A stretch of 11,886 bases of DNA from Actinomycetota bacterium (GTDB lineage Bacteria > Actinomycetota > Acidimicrobiia > Acidimicrobiales > Ilumatobacteraceae), in assembly GCA_010024485.1 (NCBI GenBank), contig RGGX01000020.1, positions 1 through 11,886 on the forward strand, in the 5' to 3' direction. The position numbers and the translations under genes are program-made. Numbering within the stretch: the first letter of the stretch is position 1; each line of letters begins with the position of its first letter. Below are positions 1 to 7,103 of this stretch, in pieces. The notes under the pieces are model-generated. The model ran no database searches and was not told the origin of the DNA. It saw nothing but the letters and a program-made list of their open reading frames with translations.

Positions 1-292
1 GGCGATGACCGGATGCGGTGAACGCGACCCCGGGCACCACGACCAGGTCGATCGTCGCCGGGTCGGGTTCCTCCTCGGGCACGACGACGGTGAGGCCGAG
101 GCTCCGGCAGTGTTCAGCGAAGCGATGGAGATCGACTTCGCCGTTGACAGCGTCGTAGACCATCACGGTGCCGGTGGCCGGTGTGTGGCCTTCGAGTAGG
201 CGACAGATCACGTTGGATCGGTTGCGCTGGTCGGGTAGGCCGCGACGGAGTTGTCGGTAGTGGGAGCGCAGTTCCGCCTTGGTGCCGGCCAC
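1..292 (-). CDS. 5-formyltetrahydrofolate cyclo-ligase, N-terminal part (cut by window edge)
   Basis: Enzyme of folate metabolism that converts 5-formyltetrahydrofolate to 5,10-methenyltetrahydrofolate using ATP (EC 6.3.3.2), in the cytoplasm. Hand translation of the minus strand from GTG at 292 gives 97 codons open to the edge. It begins V-A-G-T-K-A-E-L-R and has the family's basic N-terminal helix (YRQLRRGLP), then YDAVNGEVDL at about residues 46-55, and ends in VVVPGVAFTASGHR. This matches the family's PGVAF-x-x-x-G-x-R motif, after which the missing half would carry the glycine-rich GxGxGYYD segment. The family is usually about 190-200 residues, so roughly half is present. An in-frame TAG at 302-304 bounds the start, and GTG 292 is the only sensible start after it. 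TAGGGT lies 6 bases upstream, so the message is probably leaderless. It is divergent from the flavin reductase gene with a 46-base gap. Confidence 0.88.
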   Translation of the reverse strand, partial: MAGTKAELRSHYRQLRRGLPDQRNRSNVICRLLEGHTPATGTVMVYDAVNGEVDLHRFAEHCRSLGLTVVVPEEEPDPATIDLVVVPGVAFTASGHR

Positions 293-304
293 GTCCGAAC
301 CCTA
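293..304 (-). promoter_or_regulatory. Putative -10 box of the cyclo-ligase gene (leaderless)
   Basis: On the minus strand TAGGGT occupies 304-299 and is followed by six bases (TCGGAC) and then the GTG start. This places the likely transcription start on the start codon itself. There is no Shine-Dalgarno sequence at useful spacing and no recognisable -35. Confidence 0.5.
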
Positions 305-325
305 CGACTCGCTGGGATCGCCGCC

Positions 326-338
326 TAGTGTCAGGTGG
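326..338 (+). promoter_or_regulatory. Putative -10 box of the flavin reductase unit (leaderless)
   Basis: TAGTGT at 326-331 is followed by seven bases (CAGGTGG) and then the GTG start at 339. The AGGTGG next to the start is too close to act as a normal Shine-Dalgarno site. The -10/leaderless reading fits the same pattern seen before most other units in the window. Confidence 0.5.
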
Positions 339-824
339 GTGAGCGATATCGATCCGAAAGAGTTCCGCAACGTCCTCGGCCATTTCCCGACCGGGGTGAC
401 CGTGGTGACCGGCATGGATGGCGACACACCGGTCGGGTTGACCATCGGGTCGTTCACCTCGGTGTCGCTCGACCCGCCGATGGTTGGGTTCTTGCCGACC
501 ACGAACTCGTCGTCGTGGGCGGCGATGTCCGCGTCGGGGCGGTTCTGCGTGAATGTGCTCGGCGACACCCAAGGTGATGTGTGCTGGACGTTCGCGAAGT
601 CGGGCAACGAAGACGAACGGTTCTCGAATCTCGCTTGGCATGCCAGCCCGCTCGGCTCCCCGGTGATCGACGGTTCGTTGGCGTGGATCGATTGCGAGGT
701 GGAGAGCGTCACCGAGATGGGTGACCACTACTTCGTGCTCGGCCGGGTCGCGTCGCTCGCCGCTGGCGACGGTGGTCCGCTGCTGTTCTTCAAGGGCAGC
801 CTCGGCGGCTTCTCCCCCGCGTGA
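339..824 (+). CDS. Flavin reductase-like domain protein
   Basis: A 161-residue protein of the split-barrel flavin reductase family (PF01613 type), which binds FMN or FAD. Members often supply reduced flavin to two-component monooxygenases, using NAD(P)H. Visible family motifs are FPTGVTVVT at residues 16-24, GLTIGSFTSVSLDPP at 33-47 (flavin-binding core), SGRFCVNVLG at roughly 67-76, and DHYFVLGRV then PLLFFKGSLGGF near the C-terminus. I chose GTG 339 because the family begins just before this point, a TAGTGT box sits 7 bases upstream, and the length then matches the family. A longer version from TTG 279 would overlap the divergent cyclo-ligase gene. The stop overlaps the next gene's start (GTGA at 821-824), so the two are probably translated together. 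No monooxygenase lies nearby, so the partner and substrate cannot be inferred. The flavin-binding call is confident; the exact reaction is not known. Confidence 0.88.
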   Translation: MSDIDPKEFRNVLGHFPTGVTVVTGMDGDTPVGLTIGSFTSVSLDPPMVGFLPTTNSSSWAAMSASGRFCVNVLGDTQGDVCWTFAKSGNEDERFSNLAWHASPLGSPVIDGSLAWIDCEVESVTEMGDHYFVLGRVASLAAGDGGPLLFFKGSLGGFSPA

Positions 825-1177
825 AACGCCTCGCGCTCTCGGTCATCGCCGATGTGGCGGTGATCATTGCCTTCGTTGCGATCGGCCGCGAGGAGCACAA
901 CTCGGGCAACAGCATCGCTGGCGTACTCGAGACCGCAGCACCGTTCTTGATCGCGCTCGCGATCGGCTGGCTGGCCACCCGGGCCTGGCAGAACCCGACC
1001 GGTGTCGGCCGTGGCCTCGGCATCTGGCTGGTGACGATTCTCGCCGGCATGAACCTTCGCCACTACGTCTTCGACGACGGCACCGCGACCGCGTTCATCA
1101 TCGTCGCGAGCGCGTTCACGCTCGCGGGATTGGCCGGTTGGCGGCTGGCCGCTGGGCGATTGACATCTTCCTTGTAA
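821..1177 (+). CDS. DUF3054 family membrane protein
   Basis: A 118-residue small integral membrane protein resembling the DUF3054 family, common in actinobacteria and of unknown function. Four hydrophobic segments are visible at about residues 4-22, 36-53, 65-79 and 88-110. Family-like features include a charged stretch after the first helix (IGREEHNSG, 21-29), TAAPFLIALAIGWL (38-51, at the start of helix 2), GMNLRH (76-81) between helices 3 and 4, and TAFIIVASAF (90-99). The GTG start at 821 overlaps the flavin reductase stop by 4 bases, which fixes the start and implies translational coupling. A role in the membrane linked to a flavin or redox process is only guilt by association. The gene converges on ilvD with 30 bases between the two stops. 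Confidence 0.75.
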   Translation: MKRLALSVIADVAVIIAFVAIGREEHNSGNSIAGVLETAAPFLIALAIGWLATRAWQNPTGVGRGLGIWLVTILAGMNLRHYVFDDGTATAFIIVASAFTLAGLAGWRLAAGRLTSSL

Positions 1178-1207
1178 GGGAAGAGGCAGCGCCGAACTCC
1201 AACCGGT

Positions 1208-2914
1208 TCATACCGGATTCGTGATCGCACCCTTCTCAGCGCCCTGAGCGAGACGCGCGTACTTGCCGAGCACACCAGTGGTGTAGCGAGGCGGGTTGGG
1301 CTGCCAGCCCTCACGGCGCTTCGCCATCTCGGCCTCGTCGACCAGCACGTCAAGGGTGAGCGACGGGACGTCGATCTTGATGACGTCCCCATCGCGAACG
1401 AACGCGATCGGGCCACCATCAACGGCCTCAGGAGCGACATGGCCGATGCAGAACCCCCAGGTGCCACCAGAGAACCGTCCGTCGGTGATGAGCGCGCAAT
1501 CGGCGCCACGGCCGGCTCCCTTCAACGCACCGGTGATGGCGAGCATCTCTCGCATACCGGGGCCACCCTTCGGGCCCTCGTAGCGGATCACAATGACCGT
1601 GCCGGGCTGGATCTCACCGGCCAGCACCGCCGCCATCGCACCGTCCTCACCATCAAAGACTCGGGCCGGACCTTCGAAGGAGCGCTGCTCCTTGGTCAAC
1701 CCGGCCACCTTCACCACCGAACCCGACGGGGCGAGCGACCCGGTCAACACGTTCAAGCCACCTTCAGCGTTGATCGGCGACGAGATCGGATACACCACCG
1801 TGCCATCCGGCGCCGGCGGGTCGACCTCGGCGAGGTTCTCGGCCATGGTCTTACCGGTCACCGTCACCTCGTCGCCATGAAGCAGGCCTTCCTCAAGGAG
1901 GTGCTTCAACACGACCGGCACCCCACCGACACGATGCAGATCGGTCATGTGGAACTTGCCGCCCGGCTTCATGTCGGCGAAATGCGGCACCTTGGCGGCG
2001 AGCCGGTTGAAATCGGCGAGATCGAGGTCCACCCCGGCCTCATTGGCGATCGCCAACAGGTGCAACACCGCGTTCGTCGACCCACCGAGCGCGTTCGACA
2101 GCGCGATCGCGTTCTCAAAGGCGCCCTTGGTGAGAATGTCGTGAGGACGAAGACCGGTCTGCAGCATCGCGATCACCGCTTCACCGGCCCGACGAGCATC
2201 GATCTCGCGCTGGCCGTCCACGGCGGGTGGTGACGCTGAACCCGGCAGGCTGAGACCGAGCGCCTCACCGATCGACGACATCGTGTTGGCCGTGAACATG
2301 CCACCACAGGCCCCCTCACCCGGGCAGGCATGCGACTCGATCTCGTGGAGCTCATCCTCGGTGATGGTGCCCGCCGCGCACGCGCCGATCGCTTCGAACA
2401 CGCTGGTGATGTCGAGGGCCTTGCCGTTCAGATTCCCCGGGAGTGTTGAGCCGTTGTAGACGAACACGCCCGGCAGGTCGAGCCGCGCGATCGCCATCAT
2501 CATCCCCGGCATCGACTTGTCGCAGCCACCGAGGGCCACCACACCATCGAGCCGCTCAGCGTGCACCACCGTTTCCACCGAGTCGCAGATCACCTCACGG
2601 CTCACCAACGAGGCCCGCATGCCCTCATGGCCCATCGAGATGCCATCGGACACCGTGATGGTGCCGAACTCGAGTGCCACGCCGCCAGCGGAGGTCACAC
2701 CGTCTTTCGCGGCCGCCGCGAGACGCTTGAGCGACATGTTGCACGGCGTGATCTCATTCCACGACGACGCGATGCCGACCTGCGACTTGCTCCAGTCGTC
2801 ATCGGTCAGGCCAACCGCGCGCAACATGGCGCGCGCCGCCGCCTTCTGAATGCCGTCGGTGACGTCACGCGACCGCGGCTTGATGTCGACAGAGGTGTCC
2901 CGGGTGTCAGCCAT
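1208..2914 (-). CDS. ilvD: Dihydroxy-acid dehydratase
   Basis: Fe-S enzyme (EC 4.2.1.9) that dehydrates 2,3-dihydroxy-isovalerate and 2,3-dihydroxy-3-methylvalerate to the 2-oxo acids that become valine, isoleucine, leucine and pantothenate. The 568 residues agree with the IlvD/Edd family length. The cluster ligands expected in IlvD are present: C58 in EITPCN, C131 in GGCDKSMPG and C203 in GEGACGGMFTANTMS. The catalytic C-terminal motif DGRFSGGTWGF is also present; relatives usually have R-G-L where this has W-G-F. GPKGGPGMREM is intact. No frameshift is seen. The ATG at 2914 has no Shine-Dalgarno site but sits 7 bases after a TAGCGT box, so leaderless translation is likely. No other ilv gene is adjacent. 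It lies downstream of the YeeE gene on the same strand but has its own promoter signal. Confidence 0.97.
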   Translation of the reverse strand: MADTRDTSVDIKPRSRDVTDGIQKAAARAMLRAVGLTDDDWSKSQVGIASSWNEITPCNMSLKRLAAAAKDGVTSAGGVALEFGTITVSDGISMGHEGMRASLVSREVICDSVETVVHAERLDGVVALGGCDKSMPGMMMAIARLDLPGVFVYNGSTLPGNLNGKALDITSVFEAIGACAAGTITEDELHEIESHACPGEGACGGMFTANTMSSIGEALGLSLPGSASPPAVDGQREIDARRAGEAVIAMLQTGLRPHDILTKGAFENAIALSNALGGSTNAVLHLLAIANEAGVDLDLADFNRLAAKVPHFADMKPGGKFHMTDLHRVGGVPVVLKHLLEEGLLHGDEVTVTGKTMAENLAEVDPPAPDGTVVYPISSPINAEGGLNVLTGSLAPSGSVVKVAGLTKEQRSFEGPARVFDGEDGAMAAVLAGEIQPGTVIVIRYEGPKGGPGMREMLAITGALKGAGRGADCALITDGRFSGGTWGFCIGHVAPEAVDGGPIAFVRDGDVIKIDVPSLTLDVLVDEAEMAKRREGWQPNPPRYTTGVLGKYARLAQGAEKGAITNPV

Positions 2915-2928
2915 GCACCGAACGCTAG
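2915..2928 (-). promoter_or_regulatory. Putative leaderless promoter of ilvD
   Basis: On the minus strand the 13-base string CTAGCGTTCGGTG (2928-2916) lies one base before the ilvD ATG. TAGCGT (2927-2922) would be the -10 box, with 7 bases to the ATG. Exactly the same 13-mer precedes the acyl-CoA dehydrogenase gene. Confidence 0.55.
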
Positions 2929-2950
2929 TGGGCGACCGGTGTAGCCGGGT

Positions 2951-2994
2951 CTGCCGACGGCAGAAGCGACCGCGGATCCGACGAGCCGCCGTCG
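2951..2994 (-). terminator. Small GC hairpins after the YeeE gene, possible terminator
   Basis: The 99-base gap between the YeeE stop and the ilvD start holds two short inverted repeats: CGACG/CGTCG (2979-2983 with 2990-2994, 6-base loop) and the near-palindrome CTGCCGACGGCAG (2951-2963). No U-run follows either. They could end YeeE transcription, but in such GC-rich DNA stems this short may arise by chance. Confidence 0.25.
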
Positions 2995-3013
2995 ACCCGG
3001 TCGGGTGTCGCCG

Positions 3014-4264
3014 TCAGCACACCGCGTCGGTGGGACGAGGCACGGACAGGCCGAACAGCGGCCTCACCTTCAACCCCACCCAGGTGCCGACCAGCGCGAA
3101 CACCGCCCACACCCAGCCATGCAGACTGCCGGAGGCAATACCGGAGAAGTAGGCGCCGATGTTGCAACCGAAGGCGAACGCCGCGCCGTAACCCATCAAC
3201 GCGCCACCGATCAACCCTGCGGCGATCTGACGGCCGGGGACCTTGCGCACGAGGGCGAACGACCCCGCCGACGCCGACGCGGCCAGCGCGCCGATGATGA
3301 TCCCGACGTTCAAGACCGTGGTCGTGTCGGTCAGGAGTCCGGTGTCGAGACCGGCGCGTCCGTCCCAGTAGGCCCACGAGGCCACGTCGACGCCGACCCC
3401 GTCGAGCACCTTGGAGGCCCACAACCTGAACGCCGAGGTGACCCCCCAGGGACGACCCGACACCGCGAGCACGAGGACGTTCAGAGCGCCAAGCAGCACC
3501 GCCCCCACCCAGATCGGCCATGCCCCACGGAGGAAACGAGCCGCGCCCACCGCCACCGGCGGGGTGTCGAGCGCCGGCGGCCGACGGCGGCGGATCACCA
3601 ACTCAGCGGCGACCGCGATCAGACCGAGCAGGGCGACCAGCACCACCGTCCCCGAGACCGTCCCGATGTCGGCCGTGAAGCTGAAGGGGTCAGCGAGCTT
3701 CACGAACCCGGCGCCATCACCGGACCAGAAGCCGGCGTTCGCAACACCGATCCCTGATCCCGCGACGAACCCCGTCAAGGTCACGAGGACACCGATGTGG
3801 CCCGAACCCGTCGCGTAGAGCGTTCCCGATGCGCAGGACCCACCGAGTTGCATCCCGAGCCCGAAGAGGAACGAACCAATCAGCAGCCCGAGCGTGATCG
3901 GCGCCACATATCCGCGAGGTTCGGTGTCGAACAGTCCGCTGCCGTTGGCGATCAACACGGTGAAACCGATGACCGCGATCACCAACATCAGCATGTGCGC
4001 TTGGAGGGCGCGCCCCTGGCCGACAGCGACCAGCTGTCGCCACGCCGAGGTGAAGCCGAACCGGGAGTGGAACAACGTGACACCCAAGGCCAGGCCGAGC
4101 AGGGCCTTGACGACCGTCGACGAACCCTGATCGGTGGCGGCGAGCACCACCAGGAACACGGCGAGCACCCCGCCGACGAGTGTGGCGCGGCTCTGCGCAG
4201 GAGGCATCCGGCTCGGGGGATCGTCCCCAACGTTCGGTGGTGCGATCGGCGCAGTGGTGGTCAT
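3014..4264 (-). CDS. YeeE/YedE family sulfur (thiosulfate-type) transporter
   Basis: A 416-residue inner-membrane protein with about ten hydrophobic segments, of the YeeE/YedE family (PF04143, two Sulf_transp repeats). The family includes the thiosulfate importer TsuA. The two halves carry the family's glycine/cysteine signatures: GGSCASGTLYATGSG with C144 in the first half, and FGCNIGAYFSGIASGSLHGW with C367 in the second. A PWGVTSAF motif (272-279) starts the second repeat. In TsuA conserved cysteines line the path and bind thiosulfate; only C144 and C367 here are in conserved positions, and C416 is the last residue. The start ATG is supported by a strong GGAGG 7 bases upstream. The usual partner TusA/YeeD is not in the window. 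The AT-rich region upstream suggests regulated expression. Thiosulfate as substrate is inferred from the family and not proven. Confidence 0.88.
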   Translation of the reverse strand: MTTTAPIAPPNVGDDPPSRMPPAQSRATLVGGVLAVFLVVLAATDQGSSTVVKALLGLALGVTLFHSRFGFTSAWRQLVAVGQGRALQAHMLMLVIAVIGFTVLIANGSGLFDTEPRGYVAPITLGLLIGSFLFGLGMQLGGSCASGTLYATGSGHIGVLVTLTGFVAGSGIGVANAGFWSGDGAGFVKLADPFSFTADIGTVSGTVVLVALLGLIAVAAELVIRRRRPPALDTPPVAVGAARFLRGAWPIWVGAVLLGALNVLVLAVSGRPWGVTSAFRLWASKVLDGVGVDVASWAYWDGRAGLDTGLLTDTTTVLNVGIIIGALAASASAGSFALVRKVPGRQIAAGLIGGALMGYGAAFAFGCNIGAYFSGIASGSLHGWVWAVFALVGTWVGLKVRPLFGLSVPRPTDAVC

Positions 4265-4269
4265 CGAGA

Positions 4270-4278
4270 TTCCTCCCC
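4270..4278 (-). promoter_or_regulatory. Strong Shine-Dalgarno site of the YeeE gene
   Basis: On the minus strand GGGGAGGAA (4278-4270) places GGAGG 7 bases before the ATG at 4264. It is the one classic ribosome binding site I see at the head of a transcription unit here, and it decides the start. Confidence 0.75.
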
Positions 4279-4280
4279 GG

Positions 4281-4320
4281 AAACAAACATCATAAACATG
4301 ATCATATTAGTCATGTATTG
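4281..4320 (-). promoter_or_regulatory. AT-rich promoter/operator region of the YeeE gene
   Basis: A 40-base AT-rich island stands out from the GC-rich surroundings. It contains the inverted repeat ACATGA (4296-4301) - 9 bases - TCATGT (4311-4316), and on the minus strand two TATGAT hexamers (4306-4301 and 4294-4289) exactly 12 bases apart. Either hexamer could be a -10 element. The palindrome overlaps the promoter, as expected for a repressor operator such as those of ArsR-type regulators, which often control sulfur-uptake genes; the regulator is not in the window. The operator reading is inference. The palindrome itself is directly visible. Confidence 0.5.
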
Positions 4321-4376
4321 AGCCCGATCCAACCCCCGGCGCATGCAACAGCAAGACAACGACGACCCGTCAGAGA

Positions 4377-5627
4377 TCAGGACCGCGAGCGGCCGAACCC
4401 GAAGAGCTGCTGGGCGACCTTGCGCATCTGGATCTCCTCGGACCCCTCGGTGATGCGGTAGCGGCGGTGATGTCGATAGATGTGCTCGAAAGGCATATGA
4501 CGGCTATAGCCCACTCCCCCGCAGGTCTGCATGGCCCGATCCGCGGCATCACAGGCGAACTGGTTCGCCCGGTAGTTACACATCGCCACCTGATGGGTGA
4601 CCTCCAGATGATGTTGCTGATCGAGCCGCCAAGCCGTCTCGCGGATCAACTGGCGCAACATCGCCGCCTCGGTGTGCAACTCGACCAACGGAAACTGGAT
4701 GCCCTGATTCACCGCCAACGGCTTGCCCCAGGTGACCCGCTCATTGGCGTAGCGCACCGCCTCATCAACACAGAACTGACCGGCCCCGAGCGACGACGCC
4801 GCCTGGCGGATCCGGTTCTCATGCACGAAATGCTGCGCGAGATAGAGCCCCTGGCCGACCTCGCCGAACACCGCTTCTGGGCCGACCCGCACATCGGTCA
4901 GTGTCACCTCGGCGTGATCGGTCGGCATGTTGAACGTCCACCAGAAGAACTCAACCGAGAACCCGTCGGCATCGGTCGGCACCAAGAACGCGGTGATGCC
5001 GTTCGGTGTGCCCGGCTCACCGGAGGTGCGGGCGAAGATGATGTCGTGCGTCGCGTGATGCAGACCTGAGTTCCACCGCTTCGCCCCGTTGATGACCCAA
5101 CCGTCACCGTCAGCCACCGCGCGGGTCTCCATATAGGTCGCGTCACTGCCGTGCTCCGGTTCGGTGAGGCCGAACGCCAAACGACGCGAACCGTCGAGGA
5201 ACCCGGGCATCCACTCGGCGATCTGCTCGGGTGTGCCGAAATCGCGCATCATCAACACCGTCGGGAAGTTGCCGACAATCGACGACTCGTTCTGCAGATC
5301 GTTGTGCAAGCCGAGACCACGCCGGGCGAGATGCTCACGAATGATCGCCATCTCGAGATTCGAGGCGTCATGGCCGCCGAACTCAGCCGGGAGCGCCCAG
5401 CGCAACCACCCGGCGACATCCGCGCGACGACGCATCTCAGCGAGCAACGCCTCCCACTCGGCCCGGGGCACTCCGTCGTTGTCGAAATCGGTGCGGGCCC
5501 ACTCACGCCGATGATCGAAGAACCGCATGTTGTCGTCGGCGTGCTGTAACGGGAGGATCTCGGCCTCGATGAACGCGTCGAGGCCATTCAGCGTCGCCTG
5601 GATGTCAGCGGGGATGTCGAAGTCCAT
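4377..5627 (-). CDS. Acyl-CoA dehydrogenase family protein
   Basis: Flavoenzyme of the acyl-CoA dehydrogenase family, with 416 residues from ATG 5627. It would introduce an alpha-beta double bond into an acyl-CoA and pass electrons to electron-transfer flavoprotein. An N-terminal helical domain includes WLRWALPAEFGG (74-85). The FAD/substrate motif AFGLTEPEHGSDATY is at 151-165 and leads into the beta domain (WVINGAKRW). The C-terminal helical domain has MQTCGGVGYSRHMPFEHIYR. The motif RITEGSEEIQ contains E394 at the position of the catalytic base of the medium-chain-type enzymes. The overall style, with a histidine/arginine-rich IYRHHRRYR before the catalytic glutamate, resembles the ACAD10/11-like branch; the substrate chain cannot be read. 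A GTG directly before the ATG (5630) is possible, but the -10 box spacing puts the transcript start on the ATG. It is separated from gatB by 45 bases. Confidence 0.92.
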   Translation of the reverse strand: MDFDIPADIQATLNGLDAFIEAEILPLQHADDNMRFFDHRREWARTDFDNDGVPRAEWEALLAEMRRRADVAGWLRWALPAEFGGHDASNLEMAIIREHLARRGLGLHNDLQNESSIVGNFPTVLMMRDFGTPEQIAEWMPGFLDGSRRLAFGLTEPEHGSDATYMETRAVADGDGWVINGAKRWNSGLHHATHDIIFARTSGEPGTPNGITAFLVPTDADGFSVEFFWWTFNMPTDHAEVTLTDVRVGPEAVFGEVGQGLYLAQHFVHENRIRQAASSLGAGQFCVDEAVRYANERVTWGKPLAVNQGIQFPLVELHTEAAMLRQLIRETAWRLDQQHHLEVTHQVAMCNYRANQFACDAADRAMQTCGGVGYSRHMPFEHIYRHHRRYRITEGSEEIQMRKVAQQLFGFGRSRS

Positions 5628-5640
5628 CACCGAACGCTAG
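5628..5640 (-). promoter_or_regulatory. Putative leaderless promoter of the acyl-CoA dehydrogenase gene
   Basis: The minus strand reads CTAGCGTTCGGTG immediately before the ATG at 5627. TAGCGT (5639-5634) is the likely -10 box, with 6 bases to the ATG. This is identical over 13 bases to the sequence before ilvD. Confidence 0.6.
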
Positions 5641-5672
5641 ATGCCGCGTTGGGCACCATCGGCAGCGGCCGC

Positions 5673-7103
5673 TCAGCCGCGACGGGCGTCGAGGATCGCC
5701 GACACGGCTTTGCCGTCGGCTTGACCTTTCGAGGCCTTCATGATGTGGCCGACGATCGCGCCCATCGCCTTGGCCTCACCGGCGCAGAACTTCACCCAAG
5801 CGTCGGGCTGAGCGGCGATCGCGTCATCGACCATCGACTCGAGCTCGGAGGTGTCCATCGCCTCGAACCCCTTCGCCGCCGCCAACGCGCGAGCATCCCC
5901 ACCACCGGCCGCCACGATCTCCGCCAGCAACGTCTTCGCCTGGGTTGACGTCACCTCGCCGGCGACCTCCATCTGGGTCAACACCGCCAGATCCTCCGCC
6001 GGCACCCGCGGCGAGGCCGGCTCATCAGCGAAGGCCTCCTTCACCGCGATCAACGCCCGAGCCGCGTCACCGCCAGCCGCCACCACGGCATGGACGTAGT
6101 CGTCCTGGCCGCGATCGACCACCGTCGACACCGCCTCAGCATCAGGTGCCTGACCGGTCGCCTCGGCCAGACACGCCCGACGCGCCGACGGCAACGGCGG
6201 CATCGAGGCCCGCACCTCCGCGATCCACTCGTCGCTTGGGGCGAGCGGCACCAGATCGGGCTCGGGGAAATAGCGGTAGTCGTCGGCGTCCTCTTTGGTG
6301 CGCAAAGTGTGCGTGCGGCCATCGGTCTCATCCCAATGGCGGGTCTCTTGGCGCACCACCTCACCGACGGAGATCAGATCAACCTGACGACGCCCCTCGT
6401 AATCGACCGCTCGGCCGACACTGCGCACCGAGTTCAAGTTCTTGATCTCACACCTGGTGCCGAAGGACTCACCCGGGCGGCGAACACTCACGTTCGCATC
6501 CACCCGCATCGAACCCTCCTCCATCTTCGCGTCGGAGGCGCCGATCGCCGCCAAGATCGACCGCAACTCAGCCACATAGGCCCGGGCCTGCTCCGGTGAG
6601 CGGATATCGGGCTGCGACACGATCTCGACGAGGGGCACCCCTGCCCGGTTGAAATCGATCAACGAGGCCTCGCTGCCATGGATACGACCGCCGGCCCCAC
6701 CCACATGGGTGCTCTTGCCGGTGTCCTCCTCGAGATGGGCGCGCTCCACCCCGATCACCGTGCCATCGGGCAAGGTCAGCGAACCGTCGACATTCAACGG
6801 CTGGTCATACTGCGAGATCTGATACGCCTTCGGCATGTCGGGATAGAAGTAGTTCTTCCGGGCGAACACACACGGACGGATCTCACACCCGAGCGCCAAC
6901 CCGATCCGCATCGCCAACTCGACCGCGCGACGGTTCAACACCGGCAAGGCCCCCGGTAGACCGAGCGTCACCGGATCGATGTTCGTGTTGGGCTCATCAC
7001 CGAACCGGTTCGGCGAGGCCGAGAACAACTTGGTGTTCGTCGCCAACTCGACATGCACCTCGAGGCCGACCACCATCTCGAAACCCTCATGCGTCCAGGT
7101 CAC
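5673..7103 (-). CDS. gatB: Aspartyl/glutamyl-tRNA(Asn/Gln) amidotransferase subunit B
   Basis: Subunit B of GatCAB. It binds the mischarged Glu-tRNA(Gln) or Asp-tRNA(Asn), activates the carboxylate with ATP and receives ammonia from GatA. The 476 residues are full length. The start GFEMVVGLEVHVEL (7-20) is the classic GatB opening. The signature ARKNYFYPDMPKAYQISQYDQP occupies residues 81-102. DFNRAGVPLVEI and the cradle-domain motif YRYFPEPDL are present. The C-terminal part, about 330-476, is the helical YqeY-like tail that contacts tRNA, including a KGQADG segment near the end. The GTG start at 7103 overlaps the gatA stop by 4 bases (GTGA), indicating coupled translation. Its presence implies that this organism makes Gln-tRNA and/or Asn-tRNA indirectly. 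Confidence 0.97.
   Translation of the reverse strand: MTWTHEGFEMVVGLEVHVELATNTKLFSASPNRFGDEPNTNIDPVTLGLPGALPVLNRRAVELAMRIGLALGCEIRPCVFARKNYFYPDMPKAYQISQYDQPLNVDGSLTLPDGTVIGVERAHLEEDTGKSTHVGGAGGRIHGSEASLIDFNRAGVPLVEIVSQPDIRSPEQARAYVAELRSILAAIGASDAKMEEGSMRVDANVSVRRPGESFGTRCEIKNLNSVRSVGRAVDYEGRRQVDLISVGEVVRQETRHWDETDGRTHTLRTKEDADDYRYFPEPDLVPLAPSDEWIAEVRASMPPLPSARRACLAEATGQAPDAEAVSTVVDRGQDDYVHAVVAAGGDAARALIAVKEAFADEPASPRVPAEDLAVLTQMEVAGEVTSTQAKTLLAEIVAAGGGDARALAAAKGFEAMDTSELESMVDDAIAAQPDAWVKFCAGEAKAMGAIVGHIMKASKGQADGKAVSAILDARRG

Noticed and set aside
279..338. Longer flavin reductase starting at TTG 279
   Set aside because: The 20 extra residues have no family similarity, would overlap the divergent cyclo-ligase start, and would ignore the TAGTGT box before GTG 339.
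114..728. Long minus-strand open frame opposite the flavin reductase
   Set aside because: It is arginine/histidine-rich, with no recognisable motif, and is a typical GC-rich shadow of a real gene in the other frame.
1203..1216. Short hairpin CCGGT-TCAT-ACCGG at the DUF3054/ilvD convergence
   Set aside because: The stem is only five base pairs with no U-run, in GC-rich DNA where such stems are frequent; too weak to call a terminator.
1439..2233. 264-codon plus-strand open frame opposite ilvD
   Set aside because: It is antisense to the conserved core of ilvD, with histidine/arginine-rich shadow composition and no motif.
3005..3757. 250-codon plus-strand open frame opposite the YeeE gene
   Set aside because: It is low-complexity (R, H, E, G-rich) shadow of a clear transporter gene.
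4281..4320. AT-rich island as a dif recombination site
   Set aside because: By eye it lacks the paired XerC/XerD arms with a 6-base centre; the promoter/operator reading before the YeeE gene fits better.
5664..5673. Palindrome AGCGGCCGCT at the gatB stop
   Set aside because: A ten-base palindrome with no loop cannot form a useful hairpin, and it is easily explained by GC-rich composition.
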